Assembly: GCF_000735435.1 (NCBI RefSeq)
Contig: NZ_JMPP01000021.1
Location: forward strand, 55,721 to 119,720
DNA: 64,000 nucleotides
DNA from: Klebsiella planticola ATCC 33531
GTDB taxonomy: Bacteria > Pseudomonadota > Gammaproteobacteria > Enterobacterales > Enterobacteriaceae
Direction of reading: 5' to 3'
Under the pieces are notes generated by a model. The model made no database searches, was not told where the DNA came from, and was given only the letters and a program-made list of their open reading frames with translations. Position numbers and translations under genes: made by a program. The first letter of the stretch is position 1, and the number at the start of each line of letters is the position of its first letter. This document shows positions 53,300-64,000 of this stretch, in pieces.

Positions 53300-54370
53300 A
53301 TGCAAAAAGACGCGCTGAATAACGTACATATTACCGACGAACAGGTTCTGATCACGCCGGATCAGCTGAAAGCTGAATTCCCGCTGAGCCTCGAACAAGA
53401 AGCGCAAATTGCGCAGTCCCGTCAGACGATATCTGACATTATTGCCGGCCGCGATCCGCGTCTGCTGGTGGTGTGTGGACCTTGCTCGATCCACGATCCA
53501 GAGGCGGCAATTGAATACGCTCATCGTTTTAAAGCACTTGCCGAAGAGGTCAGCGATAGCCTCTACCTGGTCATGCGCGTCTATTTTGAAAAACCTCGTA
53601 CTACCGTGGGCTGGAAAGGGTTGATTAACGATCCGCATATGGATGGCTCATTTGATGTTGAAGGCGGTCTGAAGATTGCGCGTCGCTTGCTGGTAGAGCT
53701 GGTGAATATGGGGTTACCGCTGGCAACGGAAGCGCTGGATCCAAACAGCCCGCAGTACCTCGGCGATCTGTTTAGCTGGTCCGCTATCGGCGCACGTACG
53801 ACCGAATCCCAGACTCACCGTGAAATGGCGTCAGGTCTGTCAATGCCGGTTGGCTTTAAAAACGGTACCGACGGTAGCCTGTCGACGGCAATTAACGCGA
53901 TGCGTGCCGCAGCGATGCCGCACCGTTTCGTCGGGATTAACCAGGCCGGCCAGGTTTGTCTGCTGCAAACCCAGGGCAATCCGAACGGCCACGTTATTCT
54001 GCGCGGCGGTAAAGCCCCAAACTACGGCCCGGAAGATGTCGAGAAGTGCGAAAAAGAGATGGCTCAGGCGGGACTGAAACCGTCACTGATGGTAGATTGC
54101 AGCCATGGGAATTCTAATAAAGACTACCGCCGCCAGCCTGCGGTTGCGGAATCCGTCGTCGCACAGATTAAAGATGGTAATCGTTCCATCATTGGCCTGA
54201 TGATCGAAAGTAATATCCACGAAGGTAATCAGTCTTCTGAGCAGCCGCGTTGTGATATGAAATACGGCGTATCCGTCACCGATGCCTGCATCAGCTGGGA
54301 AACGACTGATGCACTGCTCCGCGAACTGGATCAAGATCTGCGCGGTCATCTGGCGGCTCGTCTGGGGTAA
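53300..54370 (+). CDS. aroF: AroF, tyrosine-sensitive DAHP synthase
   Basis: 356 residues starting MQKDALNNVHITDEQ, colinear with E. coli AroF. Condenses PEP and erythrose-4-phosphate in the first shikimate step; inhibited by tyrosine. Motifs: VVCGPCSIHDP, ALDPNSPQYLGDLFSW, DCSHGNSNKDYRRQ. The open frame extends upstream to 53228 inside the promoter and is not used. Followed by tyrA. Confidence 0.97.
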   Translation: MQKDALNNVHITDEQVLITPDQLKAEFPLSLEQEAQIAQSRQTISDIIAGRDPRLLVVCGPCSIHDPEAAIEYAHRFKALAEEVSDSLYLVMRVYFEKPRTTVGWKGLINDPHMDGSFDVEGGLKIARRLLVELVNMGLPLATEALDPNSPQYLGDLFSWSAIGARTTESQTHREMASGLSMPVGFKNGTDGSLSTAINAMRAAAMPHRFVGINQAGQVCLLQTQGNPNGHVILRGGKAPNYGPEDVEKCEKEMAQAGLKPSLMVDCSHGNSNKDYRRQPAVAESVVAQIKDGNRSIIGLMIESNIHEGNQSSEQPRCDMKYGVSVTDACISWETTDALLRELDQDLRGHLAARLG

Positions 54371-54379
54371 GAGGATAGT

Positions 54380-55501
54380 ATGGTTGCTGAACTGACCGCG
54401 TTACGCGATCAAATTGATGAAGTCGATAAGGCGCTGCTGGGGCTACTGGCTAAGCGCCTGGAGCTGGTAGCGGAAGTCGGAGAGGTCAAAAGCCAGTATG
54501 GGCTGCCGATTTACGTCCCGGAACGAGAAGCTGCGATGCTGGCTTCCCGACGGGAAGAGGCATCGGCGCTGGGCGTTCCACCCGATCTTATCGAGGACGT
54601 GCTGCGTCGCGTCATGCGCGAGTCATATTCCAGCGAGAATGATAAAGGCTTCAAAACGCTGTGTCCGAATCTGCGCCCGGTCGTGATTGTCGGCGGTGGT
54701 GGGCAGATGGGGCGCCTGTTTGAGAAAATGCTGACGCTTTCAGGCTACCAGGTACGCATCCTGGAGAAAGACGACTGGGCGCGGGCAGCGGACATTGTTG
54801 CTGATGCCGGAATGGTCATCGTCAGCGTTCCTATCCATGCCACGGTCGATACGATTGGTCAGCTGCCGCCGTTACCGGCGGACTGTATCCTGGTCGACCT
54901 GGCGTCGGTGAAAGCGGAACCTTTACAGGCGATGCTGGCCGCGCACCGTGGTCCGGTACTGGGTCTGCACCCGATGTTCGGGCCGGACAGCGGCAGCCTG
55001 GCGAAGCAGGTGGTGGTTTACTGCGATGGTCGTCAGCCGGAAGCCTATCAGTGGTTCCTCGAGCAAATTCAGGTCTGGGGCGCCCGTCTGCACCGTATCA
55101 GCGCCGTTGAACACGACCAGAATATGGCTTTTATTCAGGCGCTACGTCACTTTGCTACCTTTGCCTATGGCCTGCATCTGGCGGAAGAAAACGTTCGCCT
55201 GGAACAGCTACTGGCGTTGTCATCGCCGATCTACCGCCTTGAGCTGGCGATGGTTGGCCGCCTGTTTGCGCAGGATCCGCAGCTGTATGCCGACATTATT
55301 ATGTCGTCGGAAAACAATCTGGCGCTGATTAAACGCTACTACCAGCGCTTTGGTGAAGCGATTGGCCTGCTGGAGCAGGGGGATAAACAGGCGTTTATCG
55401 ACAGCTTCCGCAAAGTAGAGCACTGGTTTGGCGATTATGCCCAGCGCTTCCAGAGCGAAAGTCGGACGCTGCTGCGTCAGGCGAATGATAACCGGCAGTA
55501 A
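54380..55501 (+). CDS. tyrA: TyrA, chorismate mutase-prephenate dehydrogenase
   Basis: 373 residues. N-terminal AroQ mutase ([23 protein letters not shown]) and a C-terminal NAD-dependent prephenate dehydrogenase ([26 protein letters not shown]). Ten bases after aroF; one operon for tyrosine synthesis. Confidence 0.97.
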
Positions 55502-55520
55502 CGGAAAACCATATATAATC

Positions 55521-55552
55521 AAAGCCAGAGGGGAAACCCGCTGGCTTTTTTT
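55521..55552 (+). terminator. aroF-tyrA terminator
   Basis: AGCCAG...CTGGCT stem followed by seven T, shortly after tyrA and before the SMP-30 gene. Confidence 0.75.
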
Positions 55553-55567
55553 ATAGGGATGAAAACG

Positions 55568-56440
55568 ATGGCTGAACCACAACCGCTGTTTGATTACGCA
55601 GGACATCTGCCGGAATGTCCGACCTGGAGTGAAGCCGAGCAGGCGCTCTACTGGGCCGATATTCTGCAGTGCGAAATTCACCGTTACGACATCCGCAGCG
55701 GCGAACATCAGGTTCTGCAGTTTCCCGAAGAAGTGGGCTGCTTTGCCCTGCGCGAGAAAGGGGGCTTCATTGTGGCGCTACGCAGCGCTATCTGGCTTAC
55801 CGATGCCCATGGCCTGTTGCGGCGCAAAGTTTGTGATAATCCGAGCAACCCGCAGCTGGCACGCTTTAACGATGGCGGCACCGATCGCGACGGGCGCTTT
55901 TATGCCGGTACATTCTGGGGGCCGGGAGATTATAACGGCGCGCTGCTGATGCGCATCAACCACGATCTCACTCCTCGGGTGATTCAGTGCGATATCCATG
56001 GCGCCAACGGTCTGGCCTTTAGCGCGGACAAGCGTTGGATGTACACCTCGGATACGCCAAACGCCGTTATCTACCGCACTCCGCTGGATGAGCAGGGCGA
56101 GCCCGGCAAACGCGAAGTCTTTCGTCGTTTTCAGCCGGGAGAAGGTATCCCGGACGGGGCGGCCGTGGATGAAGAGGGTAGCTACTGGAGCGCAATGTTC
56201 GATGGCTGGCGTGTCGCCCGTTTTTCACCGACCGGTGAACAGCTGGAAGAACATCGATTACCGGTGCGCTGCCCGACGATGGTCTGTTTTGGCGGCGCGG
56301 ATATGCGCACGTTGTACATTACGACCACGCGCGAAAATATGTCTGCCGACGAAGTCCAGAAATATCCGCTCTCCGGCGCTATCTTCACCCTGCCGGTGAC
56401 GGTGGCAGGGATGAAGAAACCCGTATTTGCAGAGCGTTAG
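55568..56440 (+). CDS. SMP-30/gluconolactonase family protein
   Basis: 290 residues, six-bladed propeller. Shows [38 protein letters not shown] and [17 protein letters not shown], with metal-ligand acidic residues. Members hydrolyse sugar lactones. I chose the ATG at 55568 with AGGGA eight bases before it; an ATG at 55559 is possible. Its stop overlaps that of the convergent pheA by 4 bases. Confidence 0.88.
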   Translation: MAEPQPLFDYAGHLPECPTWSEAEQALYWADILQCEIHRYDIRSGEHQVLQFPEEVGCFALREKGGFIVALRSAIWLTDAHGLLRRKVCDNPSNPQLARFNDGGTDRDGRFYAGTFWGPGDYNGALLMRINHDLTPRVIQCDIHGANGLAFSADKRWMYTSDTPNAVIYRTPLDEQGEPGKREVFRRFQPGEGIPDGAAVDEEGSYWSAMFDGWRVARFSPTGEQLEEHRLPVRCPTMVCFGGADMRTLYITTTRENMSADEVQKYPLSGAIFTLPVTVAGMKKPVFAER

Positions 56441-57597
56441 ATAGGATCGACCGGCACGACGTTTTCGCCTGGGTAGCAACCCAGAACTTTCATGGAACGA
56501 GTAATCTCGGCCAGCTCTTTTAGTGCCTTACGCATCGGCATTGATTCCAGGTTGGCCTGGATATCCAGATAAAACATCTCTTCCCACGGGTTACCGTGAA
56601 TCGGACGAGATTCCAGCTTGGTCATGATCAGGTTGTGATTGCGCAACACCAGCAGCGCTTCAACCAGCGCACCGGCCTGCTGGCCGGTTGCCATGAGCAG
56701 CGTGGTCTTTGCCGGTACCTGTTCGGAAACATTCACCGCTTTACGTGCCAACACCAGGAAACGGGTGATGTTTTGTGTCTGATTTGCCTGGCAATGTTCA
56801 AGAACCTGCAGGCCGTACAGTGCGCCACCGGCTTCGCTACCCAGCGCGGCTACGCCCGGTGAGTTCGCCTGAGCCACTTTTTCCATCGCCGCAGAGGTGC
56901 TTTCGGTGTATTCAATTTTCCAGTGTGGGTAACGGCTCAGATACTGGCTGCACTGCTGGAACGGCTGCGGGTGGCTATATACGGTCTGAATGTGTTGCGG
57001 ATCGGTTGAAGCTGAGACCAGAACGCAGTGATCGATTGGGATCGTGAGCTCACCGACGATCGACAGGCTGGTATGCTGCAGTAGATCGTAGACATCATTG
57101 ATGCCACCGGAGCTGGTATTTTCGATAGGAACGACCGCGTAGTCGGCCTGGCCGGTTTCCACCTGGTTAAAAATATCGGCAAATTTCGCGCAACCGCTCT
57201 CAATGAACTGTTCGAAATGGCGCGCCGCGTACTGGCGGGCGGCCAGATGTGAATATGACCCTTTTGGTCCCAGGAAAGCCACGCGCGCTGAATGTGGATT
57301 GATTTTATTCAGATGCTGTTGCAGCAGGGTTTGCTGGGTGAGAACGGAATCCTCGATGATCAGCTGAAACAGACGGGTGATGTAGTGGGCATCCAGATGG
57401 TGGCTTTTCCCCAGCGTTATCAGACGCTCCAGCAGGTCGCGCTCGCGGTCGATATCACGAACCGGACGGTGCGATGCCAGCTTTGCTTTACCGACCTCTA
57501 CAGCCAGTCCGCGGCGTTCTGCCAGCAGCGCGAGCAGTTTTTCATCCAGTGCGCTGATCTTATCGCGCAGAGCCAGTAACGGGTTTTCCTCGGTCAT
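56437..57597 (-). CDS. pheA: PheA, chorismate mutase-prephenate dehydratase
   Basis: 386 residues, as in E. coli. N-terminal AroQ mutase ([22 protein letters not shown]), dehydratase domain ([33 protein letters not shown]) and an ACT domain ([15 protein letters not shown]) for phenylalanine inhibition. Expression is controlled by the pheL attenuator upstream. Confidence 0.97.
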   Translation of the reverse strand: MTEENPLLALRDKISALDEKLLALLAERRGLAVEVGKAKLASHRPVRDIDRERDLLERLITLGKSHHLDAHYITRLFQLIIEDSVLTQQTLLQQHLNKINPHSARVAFLGPKGSYSHLAARQYAARHFEQFIESGCAKFADIFNQVETGQADYAVVPIENTSSGGINDVYDLLQHTSLSIVGELTIPIDHCVLVSASTDPQHIQTVYSHPQPFQQCSQYLSRYPHWKIEYTESTSAAMEKVAQANSPGVAALGSEAGGALYGLQVLEHCQANQTQNITRFLVLARKAVNVSEQVPAKTTLLMATGQQAGALVEALLVLRNHNLIMTKLESRPIHGNPWEEMFYLDIQANLESMPMRKALKELAEITRSMKVLGCYPGENVVPVDPI

Positions 57598-57630
57598 ATG
57601 TGTTGCCTTTCTTGTTATTGATTTATCAAT

Positions 57631-57658
57631 AAAAAAGGCCTCCCGTTTGGGAGGCCTT
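57631..57658 (-). terminator. pheA attenuator terminator
   Basis: On the minus strand AAGGCCTCCC / GGGAGGCCTT is followed by six T. Competing pairings are visible: GGGAGGC after pheL can pair with GCCTCCC of the terminator, and TTCGCATTCTT within pheL pairs with AAGAATGCGAA further on. Confidence 0.88.
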
Positions 57659-57704
57659 GTTGTTCGTCTTCGCATTCTTTATCACACGACGAATCGCCTC
57701 CCGT

Positions 57705-57752
57705 TCAGGGGAAGGTAAAAAAGAATGCGAAGAAGAACGCTAGTCGTTTCAC
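57705..57752 (-). CDS. pheL: PheL leader peptide
   Basis: 15 codons, MKRLAFFFAFFFTFP, starting with GTG, with seven phenylalanines. Ribosome stalling on the Phe codons when Phe-tRNA is short favours the antiterminator and allows pheA transcription. E. coli pheL is also 15 codons but starts with ATG. Confidence 0.92.
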   Translation of the reverse strand: MKRLAFFFAFFFTFP

Positions 57753-57810
57753 GATGAATTCCTTTGCTGAGTTGAGATTACAGTACCCGTACTGTTTTCA
57801 TCCTGTCAAT

Positions 57811-57833
57811 AAAAAACGCGCCCGAAGGCGCGT
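57811..57833 (-). terminator. raiA terminator
   Basis: On the minus strand ACGCGCC TTCG GGCGCGT with a run of T, 27 bases after raiA. Confidence 0.8.
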
Positions 57834-57859
57834 GGCGTTACACAATATTAAGTTAAGGA

Positions 57860-58264
<405 letters not shown>

Positions 58265-58419
58265 CTATATCACATTTTAATGTCACTTTTTGTCAACGAA
58301 TTCATTTTGTGAGGCAGGGCAGGAACAGGTGAGATTTTACTTGTCGGAAAGGGGAAAGGGAGTCATATTTGATAGGATGACTCGGCGCTAAAACGCTTCA
58401 GCTCAGGCGCCTGAACAAT

Positions 58420-58447
58420 AAAAAACGGCAGCTCATGGCTGCCGTTT
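58420..58447 (-). terminator. bamD terminator
   Basis: AAACGGCAGC / GCTGCCGTTT stem with a T run on the minus strand, 19 bases after bamD. The remaining 58196-58419 gap holds the raiA promoter and no gene. Confidence 0.8.
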
Positions 58448-58465
58448 TGCTTATCTGAAAAACGA

Positions 58466-59203
58466 TCAGGTGTTTTTACCGTTAGCGGCGATAATTTTCG
58501 CCACCTTGTCTGCCTGAGCGTTCATTTGCATCTGGCGGTAGGCGTTTTCCATTTTCGGTAGCGCATCGCGAGTCGCCTGAGTATCCGGGTAGCTGCGCAG
58601 CATACCATCGACACGGTTCACGACGGCAACCCATGCGCCGCGGTCGGTGTAGTAATCAACCACTGACAGCTCGTACTTCGCCAGGCGATCCTTCAGGAAC
58701 ACCATACGTTTGTAGGCGTCGGTCGCATACTGGCTGTTCGGGTAACCGCGTACCAGTTTGGAGAAGTCGTTGAAGGCATCGCGAGCGTGCTGCGGGTCGC
58801 GATCGGAGCGATCGACCCCGAAGAATCCTTGCAGCGCACTGTCATCCAACGCCATATTTGTCAGACCACGCATATAAATGACGTAATCAATGTTAGGATG
58901 CGTAGGGTTCAGACGAACGAAGCGGTCGATGGCTGCCTGAGCCAGCGGCAGATCGGCATTTTTGTAATACGCATAAATCAGGTCAAGCTGTACCTGTTGG
59001 GAATAAGGACCGAACGGGTAGCGGTTATCCAACGCTTCCAGTTGCGTTATTGCCTGTTTCCAGTTACCGTCCTGCAGCTTTTGCTGGGCGGTCGCGTAGA
59101 TTTCATTCGGCGGATTATCAGGCACCTCTTCCTTTGAGCCGGAGCAACCCACCAAAGCCAGGCTCAGTGTGGCCGCTGCCACCAGGTATTTCATGCGCGT
59201 CAT
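58466..59203 (-). CDS. bamD: BamD outer-membrane assembly lipoprotein
   Basis: 245 residues. Lipobox LVGC and five TPR repeats ([35 protein letters not shown]). Essential member of the BAM complex that engages BamA and substrate C-terminal signals. Divergent from rluD. Confidence 0.97.
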   Translation of the reverse strand: MTRMKYLVAAATLSLALVGCSGSKEEVPDNPPNEIYATAQQKLQDGNWKQAITQLEALDNRYPFGPYSQQVQLDLIYAYYKNADLPLAQAAIDRFVRLNPTHPNIDYVIYMRGLTNMALDDSALQGFFGVDRSDRDPQHARDAFNDFSKLVRGYPNSQYATDAYKRMVFLKDRLAKYELSVVDYYTDRGAWVAVVNRVDGMLRSYPDTQATRDALPKMENAYRQMQMNAQADKVAKIIAANGKNT

Positions 59204-59334
59204 GACGTTTTGACTTCCTCAAAATGTTTATGCGGGAGAATCTCTGTTCCTGCTCCCGATTAAGACCAGCTACAATAGCACACTATATTAAACGGCAAAG
59301 CCGTAAAACCCAACGTTAAACGAAGAAGCTGTAT

Positions 59335-60315
59335 ATGGCACAACGAGTACAACTCACCGCAACGGTGTCCGAAAATCAACTCGGTCAACGCTTAGATCAG
59401 GCTTTGGCCGAAATGTTCCCGGATTATTCGCGTTCGCGCATAAAAGAATGGATCCTCGACCAGCGAGTGCTGGTAAACGGCGCTGTCAGCGACAAGCCGA
59501 AAGAAAAAGTTTTAGGGGGAGAGAGCGTCTCCATCGATGTTGAAATCGAAGAAGACGTGCGCTTCGAACCGCAGGATATTCCGCTCAATATCGTCTACGA
59601 AGATGATGACATCCTCGTGATCAATAAACCACGCGATCTGGTTGTTCACCCAGGCGCGGGCAACCCCGACGGTACTGTGCTGAATGCGCTGCTGCACTAT
59701 TATCCGCCGATTGCCGACGTACCGCGCGCGGGTATTGTTCACCGTCTGGATAAAGATACGACCGGTCTGATGGTCGTAGCGAAAACCATCCCGGCACAAA
59801 CTCGTCTGGTGGAGTCGCTGCAGCTGCGTGAAATCACCCGTGAGTATGAAGCGGTAGCAATTGGTCACATGACATCGGGTGGTACGGTAGAAGAACCTAT
59901 CAGCCGTCACCCGACGAAACGTACGCATATGGCGGTGCACCCGATGGGGAAACCGGCGGTAACGCATTACCGTATTATGGAGCACTTCCGTATTCACACG
60001 CGTCTGCGCCTGCGCCTGGAAACCGGCCGTACTCACCAGATTCGTGTGCATATGGCTCACATCACCCATCCGCTGGTGGGCGATCAGGTCTATGGCGGCC
60101 GCCCGCGTCCGCCTAAAGGTGCATCGGAAGCGTTTATCACCGCCCTGCGCAAGTTTGACCGTCAGGCACTGCACGCGACGATGTTACGCTTGTACCACCC
60201 GATCAGCGGTATCGAGATGGAATGGCATGCGCCAATTCCTCAGGATATGGTTGATCTGATTGAGGCAATGCGTGCAGATTATGAAGATCACAAGGATGAT
60301 ATTGACTGGCTATGA
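59335..60315 (+). CDS. rluD: RluD, 23S rRNA pseudouridine synthase
   Basis: 326 residues. N-terminal S4 domain (RLDQALAEMFPDYSRSRIKEWI) and catalytic core HRLDKDTTGLMVVAK with the catalytic Asp. Makes pseudouridine 1911, 1915 and 1917 in helix 69. Overlaps pgeF by 4 bases. Confidence 0.97.
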   Translation: MAQRVQLTATVSENQLGQRLDQALAEMFPDYSRSRIKEWILDQRVLVNGAVSDKPKEKVLGGESVSIDVEIEEDVRFEPQDIPLNIVYEDDDILVINKPRDLVVHPGAGNPDGTVLNALLHYYPPIADVPRAGIVHRLDKDTTGLMVVAKTIPAQTRLVESLQLREITREYEAVAIGHMTSGGTVEEPISRHPTKRTHMAVHPMGKPAVTHYRIMEHFRIHTRLRLRLETGRTHQIRVHMAHITHPLVGDQVYGGRPRPPKGASEAFITALRKFDRQALHATMLRLYHPISGIEMEWHAPIPQDMVDLIEAMRADYEDHKDDIDWL

Positions 60316-61043
60316 CTAAACTGATTGTACCGCAATGGGCCGTGCCGGAAGGCGTGGCTGCCTGTAGCTCCACGCGTATTGGCGGCGTCAGTCTGCCTCC
60401 GTACGATTCGCTCAATCTGGGCGCCCATTGCGGAGACAATCTGCAGCACGTGGAAGAAAACCGTCGGCGCATGTTTGCCGCTGGCGGGCTGCCGTCATAT
60501 CCGGTATGGCTGGAGCAGGTTCATGGCACCGCGGTGCTCACCCTGGACGGCGGGCCATATGAGTCAAAACGGGCGGATGCGTCATACTGTAATACACCGG
60601 GTACGGTGTGCGCGGTAATGACGGCGGACTGCCTGCCGGTTCTTTTTTGTAATCGCGCAGGGACGGAAGTTGCCGCTGCTCATGCCGGCTGGCGCGGATT
60701 ATGCGACGGTGTGCTGGAAGCGACGGTCGCATGTTTCGCCGATAAGCCGGAAAACATTCTGGCCTGGCTTGGCCCGGCGATCGGTCCCGAGGCTTTTGAA
60801 GTCGGTCCGGAAGTGCGGGATGCGTTTATAGTAAAGGACGGGAAAGCGGAAGAGGCTTTCCGCCCCGTCGGCGAGAAATATTTTGCTGATATCTATCGGC
60901 TGGCTCGTCAGCGTTTAGCCAATGTTGGTGTCACGCAGATCTTCGGCGGCGATCGCTGTACGCTAAGCGAAAAGGATGATTTTTTCTCTTATCGTCGCGA
61001 TAAGACTACGGGTCGTATGGCGAGTTTTATCTGGTTGAGATAA
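60312..61043 (+). CDS. pgeF: PgeF/YfiH, peptidoglycan-editing purine nucleoside phosphorylase-like enzyme
   Basis: 243 residues, laccase-domain (DUF152) fold: VWLEQVHGTAV, ADCLPVLFCN, AAHAGWRGL, and zinc ligands H/C/H. Removes wrongly incorporated amino acids from muropeptide precursors; related proteins act on nucleosides. Coupled to rluD by overlap. Confidence 0.95.
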   Translation: MTKLIVPQWAVPEGVAACSSTRIGGVSLPPYDSLNLGAHCGDNLQHVEENRRRMFAAGGLPSYPVWLEQVHGTAVLTLDGGPYESKRADASYCNTPGTVCAVMTADCLPVLFCNRAGTEVAAAHAGWRGLCDGVLEATVACFADKPENILAWLGPAIGPEAFEVGPEVRDAFIVKDGKAEEAFRPVGEKYFADIYRLARQRLANVGVTQIFGGDRCTLSEKDDFFSYRRDKTTGRMASFIWLR

Positions 61044-61104
61044 CCTGGCGAATCAAGACGGTCCAGAAGGCAAATTTATTTTTCGCATAGTTCAGGTCTT
61101 TAAC

Positions 61105-61132
61105 CTTGAATAATTGAGGGATGACCTCATTT
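61105..61132 (+). promoter_or_regulatory. Sigma-32 promoter of clpB
   Basis: CTTGAA, 14 bases, then CCTCATTT; the region is almost identical to the E. coli clpB heat-shock promoter. About 40 bases upstream of the start codon. Confidence 0.85.
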
Positions 61133-61171
61133 AATCTCCAGTAGCAAATTTGACCTGTTATGGGAGGAGTT

Positions 61172-63745
61172 ATGCGTCTGGATCGTCTTACCAATAAATT
61201 CCAGCTTGCTCTTGCCGATGCCCAGTCGCTTGCACTCGGGCACGACAACCAATTCATCGAACCTCTTCATTTAATGAGCGCCTTGCTGAATCAGGAAGGG
61301 GGATCGGTACGTCCTTTATTAACCTCTGCGGGCATTAACGCCGGAGAGTTAAGCACCAATATCACTCAGGCGCTGAGCCGTTTACCGCAGGTGGAAGGCA
61401 CCGGCGGTGACGTACAGCCGTCTCAGGATTTAGTGCGTATTCTGAACCTTTGCGACAAGCTGGCGCAAAAGAGGAAGGACAATTTTATTTCGTCAGAACT
61501 GTTCGTTCTGGCGGCGCTTGAATCACGCGGTACGCTGACCGACCTTTTAAAATCCGCCGGAGCAACAACCGCCAATGTGACTCAGGCGATTGAACAAATG
61601 CGCGGAGGTGAAAGCGTGAACGATCAGGGTGCCGAAGACCAACGTCAGGCATTGAAAAAATTTACGGTCGATCTGACCGAACGTGCTGAACAGGGCAAAC
61701 TGGATCCGGTCATTGGCCGTGACGAAGAGATTCGCCGTACTATCCAGGTTCTGCAGCGCCGAACTAAAAATAACCCGGTTTTAATTGGTGAGCCCGGCGT
61801 TGGTAAAACCGCCATCGTTGAAGGACTGGCACAGCGTATTGTCAACGGTGAAGTACCGGAAGGGCTGAAGGGTCGTCGGGTTCTGGCGCTGGATATGGGG
61901 GCGCTGGTGGCCGGGGCCAAGTATCGCGGTGAGTTCGAAGAGCGCCTGAAAGGGGTGCTGAACGATCTGGCAAAACAGGAAGGCAACGTCATTCTGTTTA
62001 TTGATGAACTGCACACTATGGTCGGGGCGGGGAAAGCGGACGGCGCAATGGATGCCGGCAACATGCTGAAACCTGCTTTGGCGCGCGGTGAGCTGCACTG
62101 CGTCGGCGCAACCACGCTCGATGAGTATCGTCAGTATATTGAAAAAGATGCTGCGCTGGAGCGTCGTTTCCAGAAAGTGTTTGTTGCTGAGCCAAGCGTT
62201 GAAGATACCATTGCGATCCTGCGTGGTCTGAAAGAGCGCTATGAGCTGCACCACCATGTACAGATCACTGACCCGGCGATCGTCGCAGCGGCAACCTTGT
62301 CGCATCGTTATATTGCTGACCGTCAGCTGCCGGATAAAGCTATCGACCTGATCGATGAAGCGGCATCCAGCATCCGTATGCAGATTGACTCGAAGCCGGA
62401 GGAGCTCGACCGACTCGACAGACGTATTATTCAGCTCAAGCTGGAACAGCAGGCGCTGAAGAAAGAAGCCGATGAAGCCAGTCTGAAACGTCTGGATATG
62501 CTGAATGAAGAGCTGGCGGATAAAGAACGTCAGTATTCCGTATTAGAAGAAGAGTGGAAGGCGGAAAAAGCGTCGCTCTCCGGAACCCAGACGATTAAAG
62601 CTGAGCTGGAACAGGCAAAAATCGCCATCGAGCAGGCGCGACGCGTTGGCGACCTGGCCAGGATGTCTGAACTGCAGTACGGCAAAATCCCGGAGCTGGA
62701 AAAACAGCTGGCAGCGGCTACACAGTCTGAAGGTAAAACGATGCGTCTGTTGCGTAATAAAGTGACGGATGCGGAAATTGCCGAAGTGCTGGCACGCTGG
62801 ACCGGTATTCCGGTAGCGCGAATGATGGAAGGCGAGCGTGAAAAACTGCTGCGTATGGAGCAGGAGTTGCACAGTCGGGTGATTGGTCAGAACGAAGCGG
62901 TTGAAGCAGTATCCAACGCGATTCGCCGTAGCCGGGCCGGGCTGTCCGATCCTAACCGTCCAATCGGGTCGTTCCTGTTCCTTGGTCCAACCGGTGTCGG
63001 TAAAACGGAGCTGTGCAAAACGCTGGCGAACTTTATGTTTGATAGCGATGATGCCATGGTACGTATCGATATGTCTGAGTTTATGGAGAAACACTCCGTA
63101 TCGCGTCTGGTCGGTGCGCCTCCGGGATATGTCGGCTATGAAGAGGGCGGGTATCTGACGGAAGCAGTACGTCGTCGTCCTTACTCTGTCATCCTGCTGG
63201 ATGAAGTAGAAAAGGCTCATCCGGATGTGTTTAACATCCTGTTGCAGGTGCTGGACGACGGTCGTCTGACCGATGGACAGGGGAGAACGGTCGATTTCCG
63301 TAATACGGTTGTGATTATGACCTCTAACCTTGGTTCGGATCTGATTCAGGAACGTTTCGGCGAACTGGATTACAGTCACATGAAAGATCTGATTCTGGGT
63401 GTGGTCAGTCAGAACTTCCGCCCGGAATTCATCAACCGTATCGATGAAGTCGTGGTCTTCCACCCGCTGGGTGAAAAACACATTGCTTCGATTGCTCAGA
63501 TTCAGCTGCAGCGTCTGTACAAACGTCTGGAAGAACGTGGCTACGAAGTCCACATGTCCGATGAAGCGCTGAAGTTGCTGAGTGCGAATGGTTATGATCC
63601 GGTGTATGGCGCTCGTCCGTTAAAACGCGCTATCCAGCAGCAGATCGAAAACCCGCTGGCGCAGCAAATTCTTTCCGGCGAGCTGATCCCCGGTAAAGAA
63701 GTTCAGCTGGTGGTGAAAGACGACCATATAGTGGCAGTGCAGTAA
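61172..63745 (+). CDS. clpB: ClpB, protein disaggregase
   Basis: 857 residues, as in E. coli. N domain, two AAA+ modules with Walker A GEPGVGKT and GPTGVGKT, and a coiled-coil M domain (about 410-530). Works with DnaK/GrpE to dissolve aggregates. The GTG at 61616 (codon 149, GGESVNDQG) is preceded by GGAGGTGAAAGC, the known internal start for the shorter form. Confidence 0.98.
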   Translation: MRLDRLTNKFQLALADAQSLALGHDNQFIEPLHLMSALLNQEGGSVRPLLTSAGINAGELSTNITQALSRLPQVEGTGGDVQPSQDLVRILNLCDKLAQKRKDNFISSELFVLAALESRGTLTDLLKSAGATTANVTQAIEQMRGGESVNDQGAEDQRQALKKFTVDLTERAEQGKLDPVIGRDEEIRRTIQVLQRRTKNNPVLIGEPGVGKTAIVEGLAQRIVNGEVPEGLKGRRVLALDMGALVAGAKYRGEFEERLKGVLNDLAKQEGNVILFIDELHTMVGAGKADGAMDAGNMLKPALARGELHCVGATTLDEYRQYIEKDAALERRFQKVFVAEPSVEDTIAILRGLKERYELHHHVQITDPAIVAAATLSHRYIADRQLPDKAIDLIDEAASSIRMQIDSKPEELDRLDRRIIQLKLEQQALKKEADEASLKRLDMLNEELADKERQYSVLEEEWKAEKASLSGTQTIKAELEQAKIAIEQARRVGDLARMSELQYGKIPELEKQLAAATQSEGKTMRLLRNKVTDAEIAEVLARWTGIPVARMMEGEREKLLRMEQELHSRVIGQNEAVEAVSNAIRRSRAGLSDPNRPIGSFLFLGPTGVGKTELCKTLANFMFDSDDAMVRIDMSEFMEKHSVSRLVGAPPGYVGYEEGGYLTEAVRRRPYSVILLDEVEKAHPDVFNILLQVLDDGRLTDGQGRTVDFRNTVVIMTSNLGSDLIQERFGELDYSHMKDLILGVVSQNFRPEFINRIDEVVVFHPLGEKHIASIAQIQLQRLYKRLEERGYEVHMSDEALKLLSANGYDPVYGARPLKRAIQQQIENPLAQQILSGELIPGKEVQLVVKDDHIVAVQ

Positions 63746-63758
63746 ATCACAAAACGAC

Positions 63759-63786
63759 AAAAACGGGCCCTCTGGGCTCGTTTTTG
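63759..63786 (+). terminator. clpB terminator
   Basis: ACGGGCCC TCT GGGCTCGT stem followed by five T, 14 bases after clpB. Confidence 0.8.
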
Positions 63787-63868
63787 TTTAAAAACCAGGC
63801 AAGAATTAAAGTCCGGATGCAGGATTGTTTAATAAGTGAGCGAACGAATCATTTATTTGAATTTAAAC

Positions 63869-64000
63869 TTGCCACATCAGAATTACCCCCTATAATTCGC
63901 CTCCACTGACACGGAACAACGGCACGCAAGCCGCCGGGTCAGCGGGGTTCAGAGATGAACGCCAACGGAGAAAAGCGAAAATAAACGCTTGACTCTGAAT
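63869..64000 (+). promoter_or_regulatory. rRNA operon P1 promoter and leader up to P2
   Basis: P1: TTGCCA at 63869-63874 and TATAAT at 63891-63896 (16-base spacer) with an AT-rich UP element before it, then the typical GCCTCCACTGACACGG start region. P2 begins with TTGACT at 63989. E. coli has rrnG after clpB. The 16S gene itself lies beyond the window. Confidence 0.88.

Noticed and set aside
56437..56440. Overlapping stop codons of the SMP-30 gene and pheA as a possible frameshift artefact
   Set aside because: Both proteins have their expected full length and C-termini, so the 4-base convergent overlap appears genuine.

Overview
The window is a chromosomal segment of an enterobacterium, most likely the Klebsiella pneumoniae complex. 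The long run bamD-raiA-pheA-tyrA-aroF-yfiRNB-rplS-trmD-rimM-rpsP-ffh-ypjD-corB-grpE-nadK-recN-bamE-rnfH-ratA-smpB-ssrA, with rluD-pgeF-clpB and then an rRNA operon leader, is the conserved enteric order. The neighbouring block rarA-oqxA-oqxB-oqxR is characteristic of Klebsiella chromosomes. I cannot fix the species from sequence alone.

Layout. (1) 1-3985: ferric-siderophore uptake, with a permease start, a FhuD-like binding protein, a Fur-boxed TonB-dependent receptor and a cupin-AraC regulator. (2) 4013-6854: a LysR regulator divergent from a ureohydrolase and a periplasmic amino-acid-type binding protein. (3) 6993-9556: a galactitol-type PTS (IIB, IIC, IIA) behind a strong dyad, with a small HTH/coiled-coil protein. 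(4) 9579-18416: one eight-gene minus-strand operon (second ureohydrolase, TIM-barrel isomerase, 2-oxoglutarate/Fe(II) oxygenase, binding protein, fused ABC permease-ATPase, class II aldolase, 2-hydroxyacid dehydrogenase, SDR) divergent from a second LysR gene. It looks like uptake and breakdown of a guanidino compound. (5) 18548-25124: a DUF6404 protein, oqxR, a duplicated REP cluster, the OqxAB efflux pump and rarA. (6) about 25181-36972: a P4-like phage satellite integrated at ssrA. (7) 36973-64000: ssrA and housekeeping genes, ending in the P1/P2 promoter region of an rRNA operon.

The satellite has nearly every P4 landmark in P4 order: crr iterons, alpha primase-helicase, cnr-like and epsilon-like genes, kil, the CI immunity-RNA region, vis, ori1 iterons, a delta-type activator site, sid, delta, psu, cos, and a tyrosine integrase next to ssrA. 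Between cos and int, where P4-like elements carry anti-phage cargo, lies a very AT-rich two-frame locus (32431-35534). It encodes a SIR2-type NAD-binding domain followed by a P-loop STAND-like NTPase, a helical-repeat region and a C-terminal cold-shock-like domain. The two frames meet at an A7 tract that forms a perfect A_AAA_AAA slippery heptamer immediately before the first stop codon. The SIR2 fold seems to continue into the second frame, so the locus is either one roughly 1,034-residue protein made by -1 frameshifting, or one gene broken by a single-base deletion. This is the strongest candidate for a novel system in the window.

The rest works as expected: tmRNA/SmpB ribosome rescue, RecN under two LexA boxes, GrpE and ClpB behind sigma-32 promoters, aroF-tyrA behind TyrR boxes, pheA behind a pheL attenuator, and the YfiRNB c-di-GMP module. 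Function assignments come from recognised family motifs and remembered homologues; no database search was possible.
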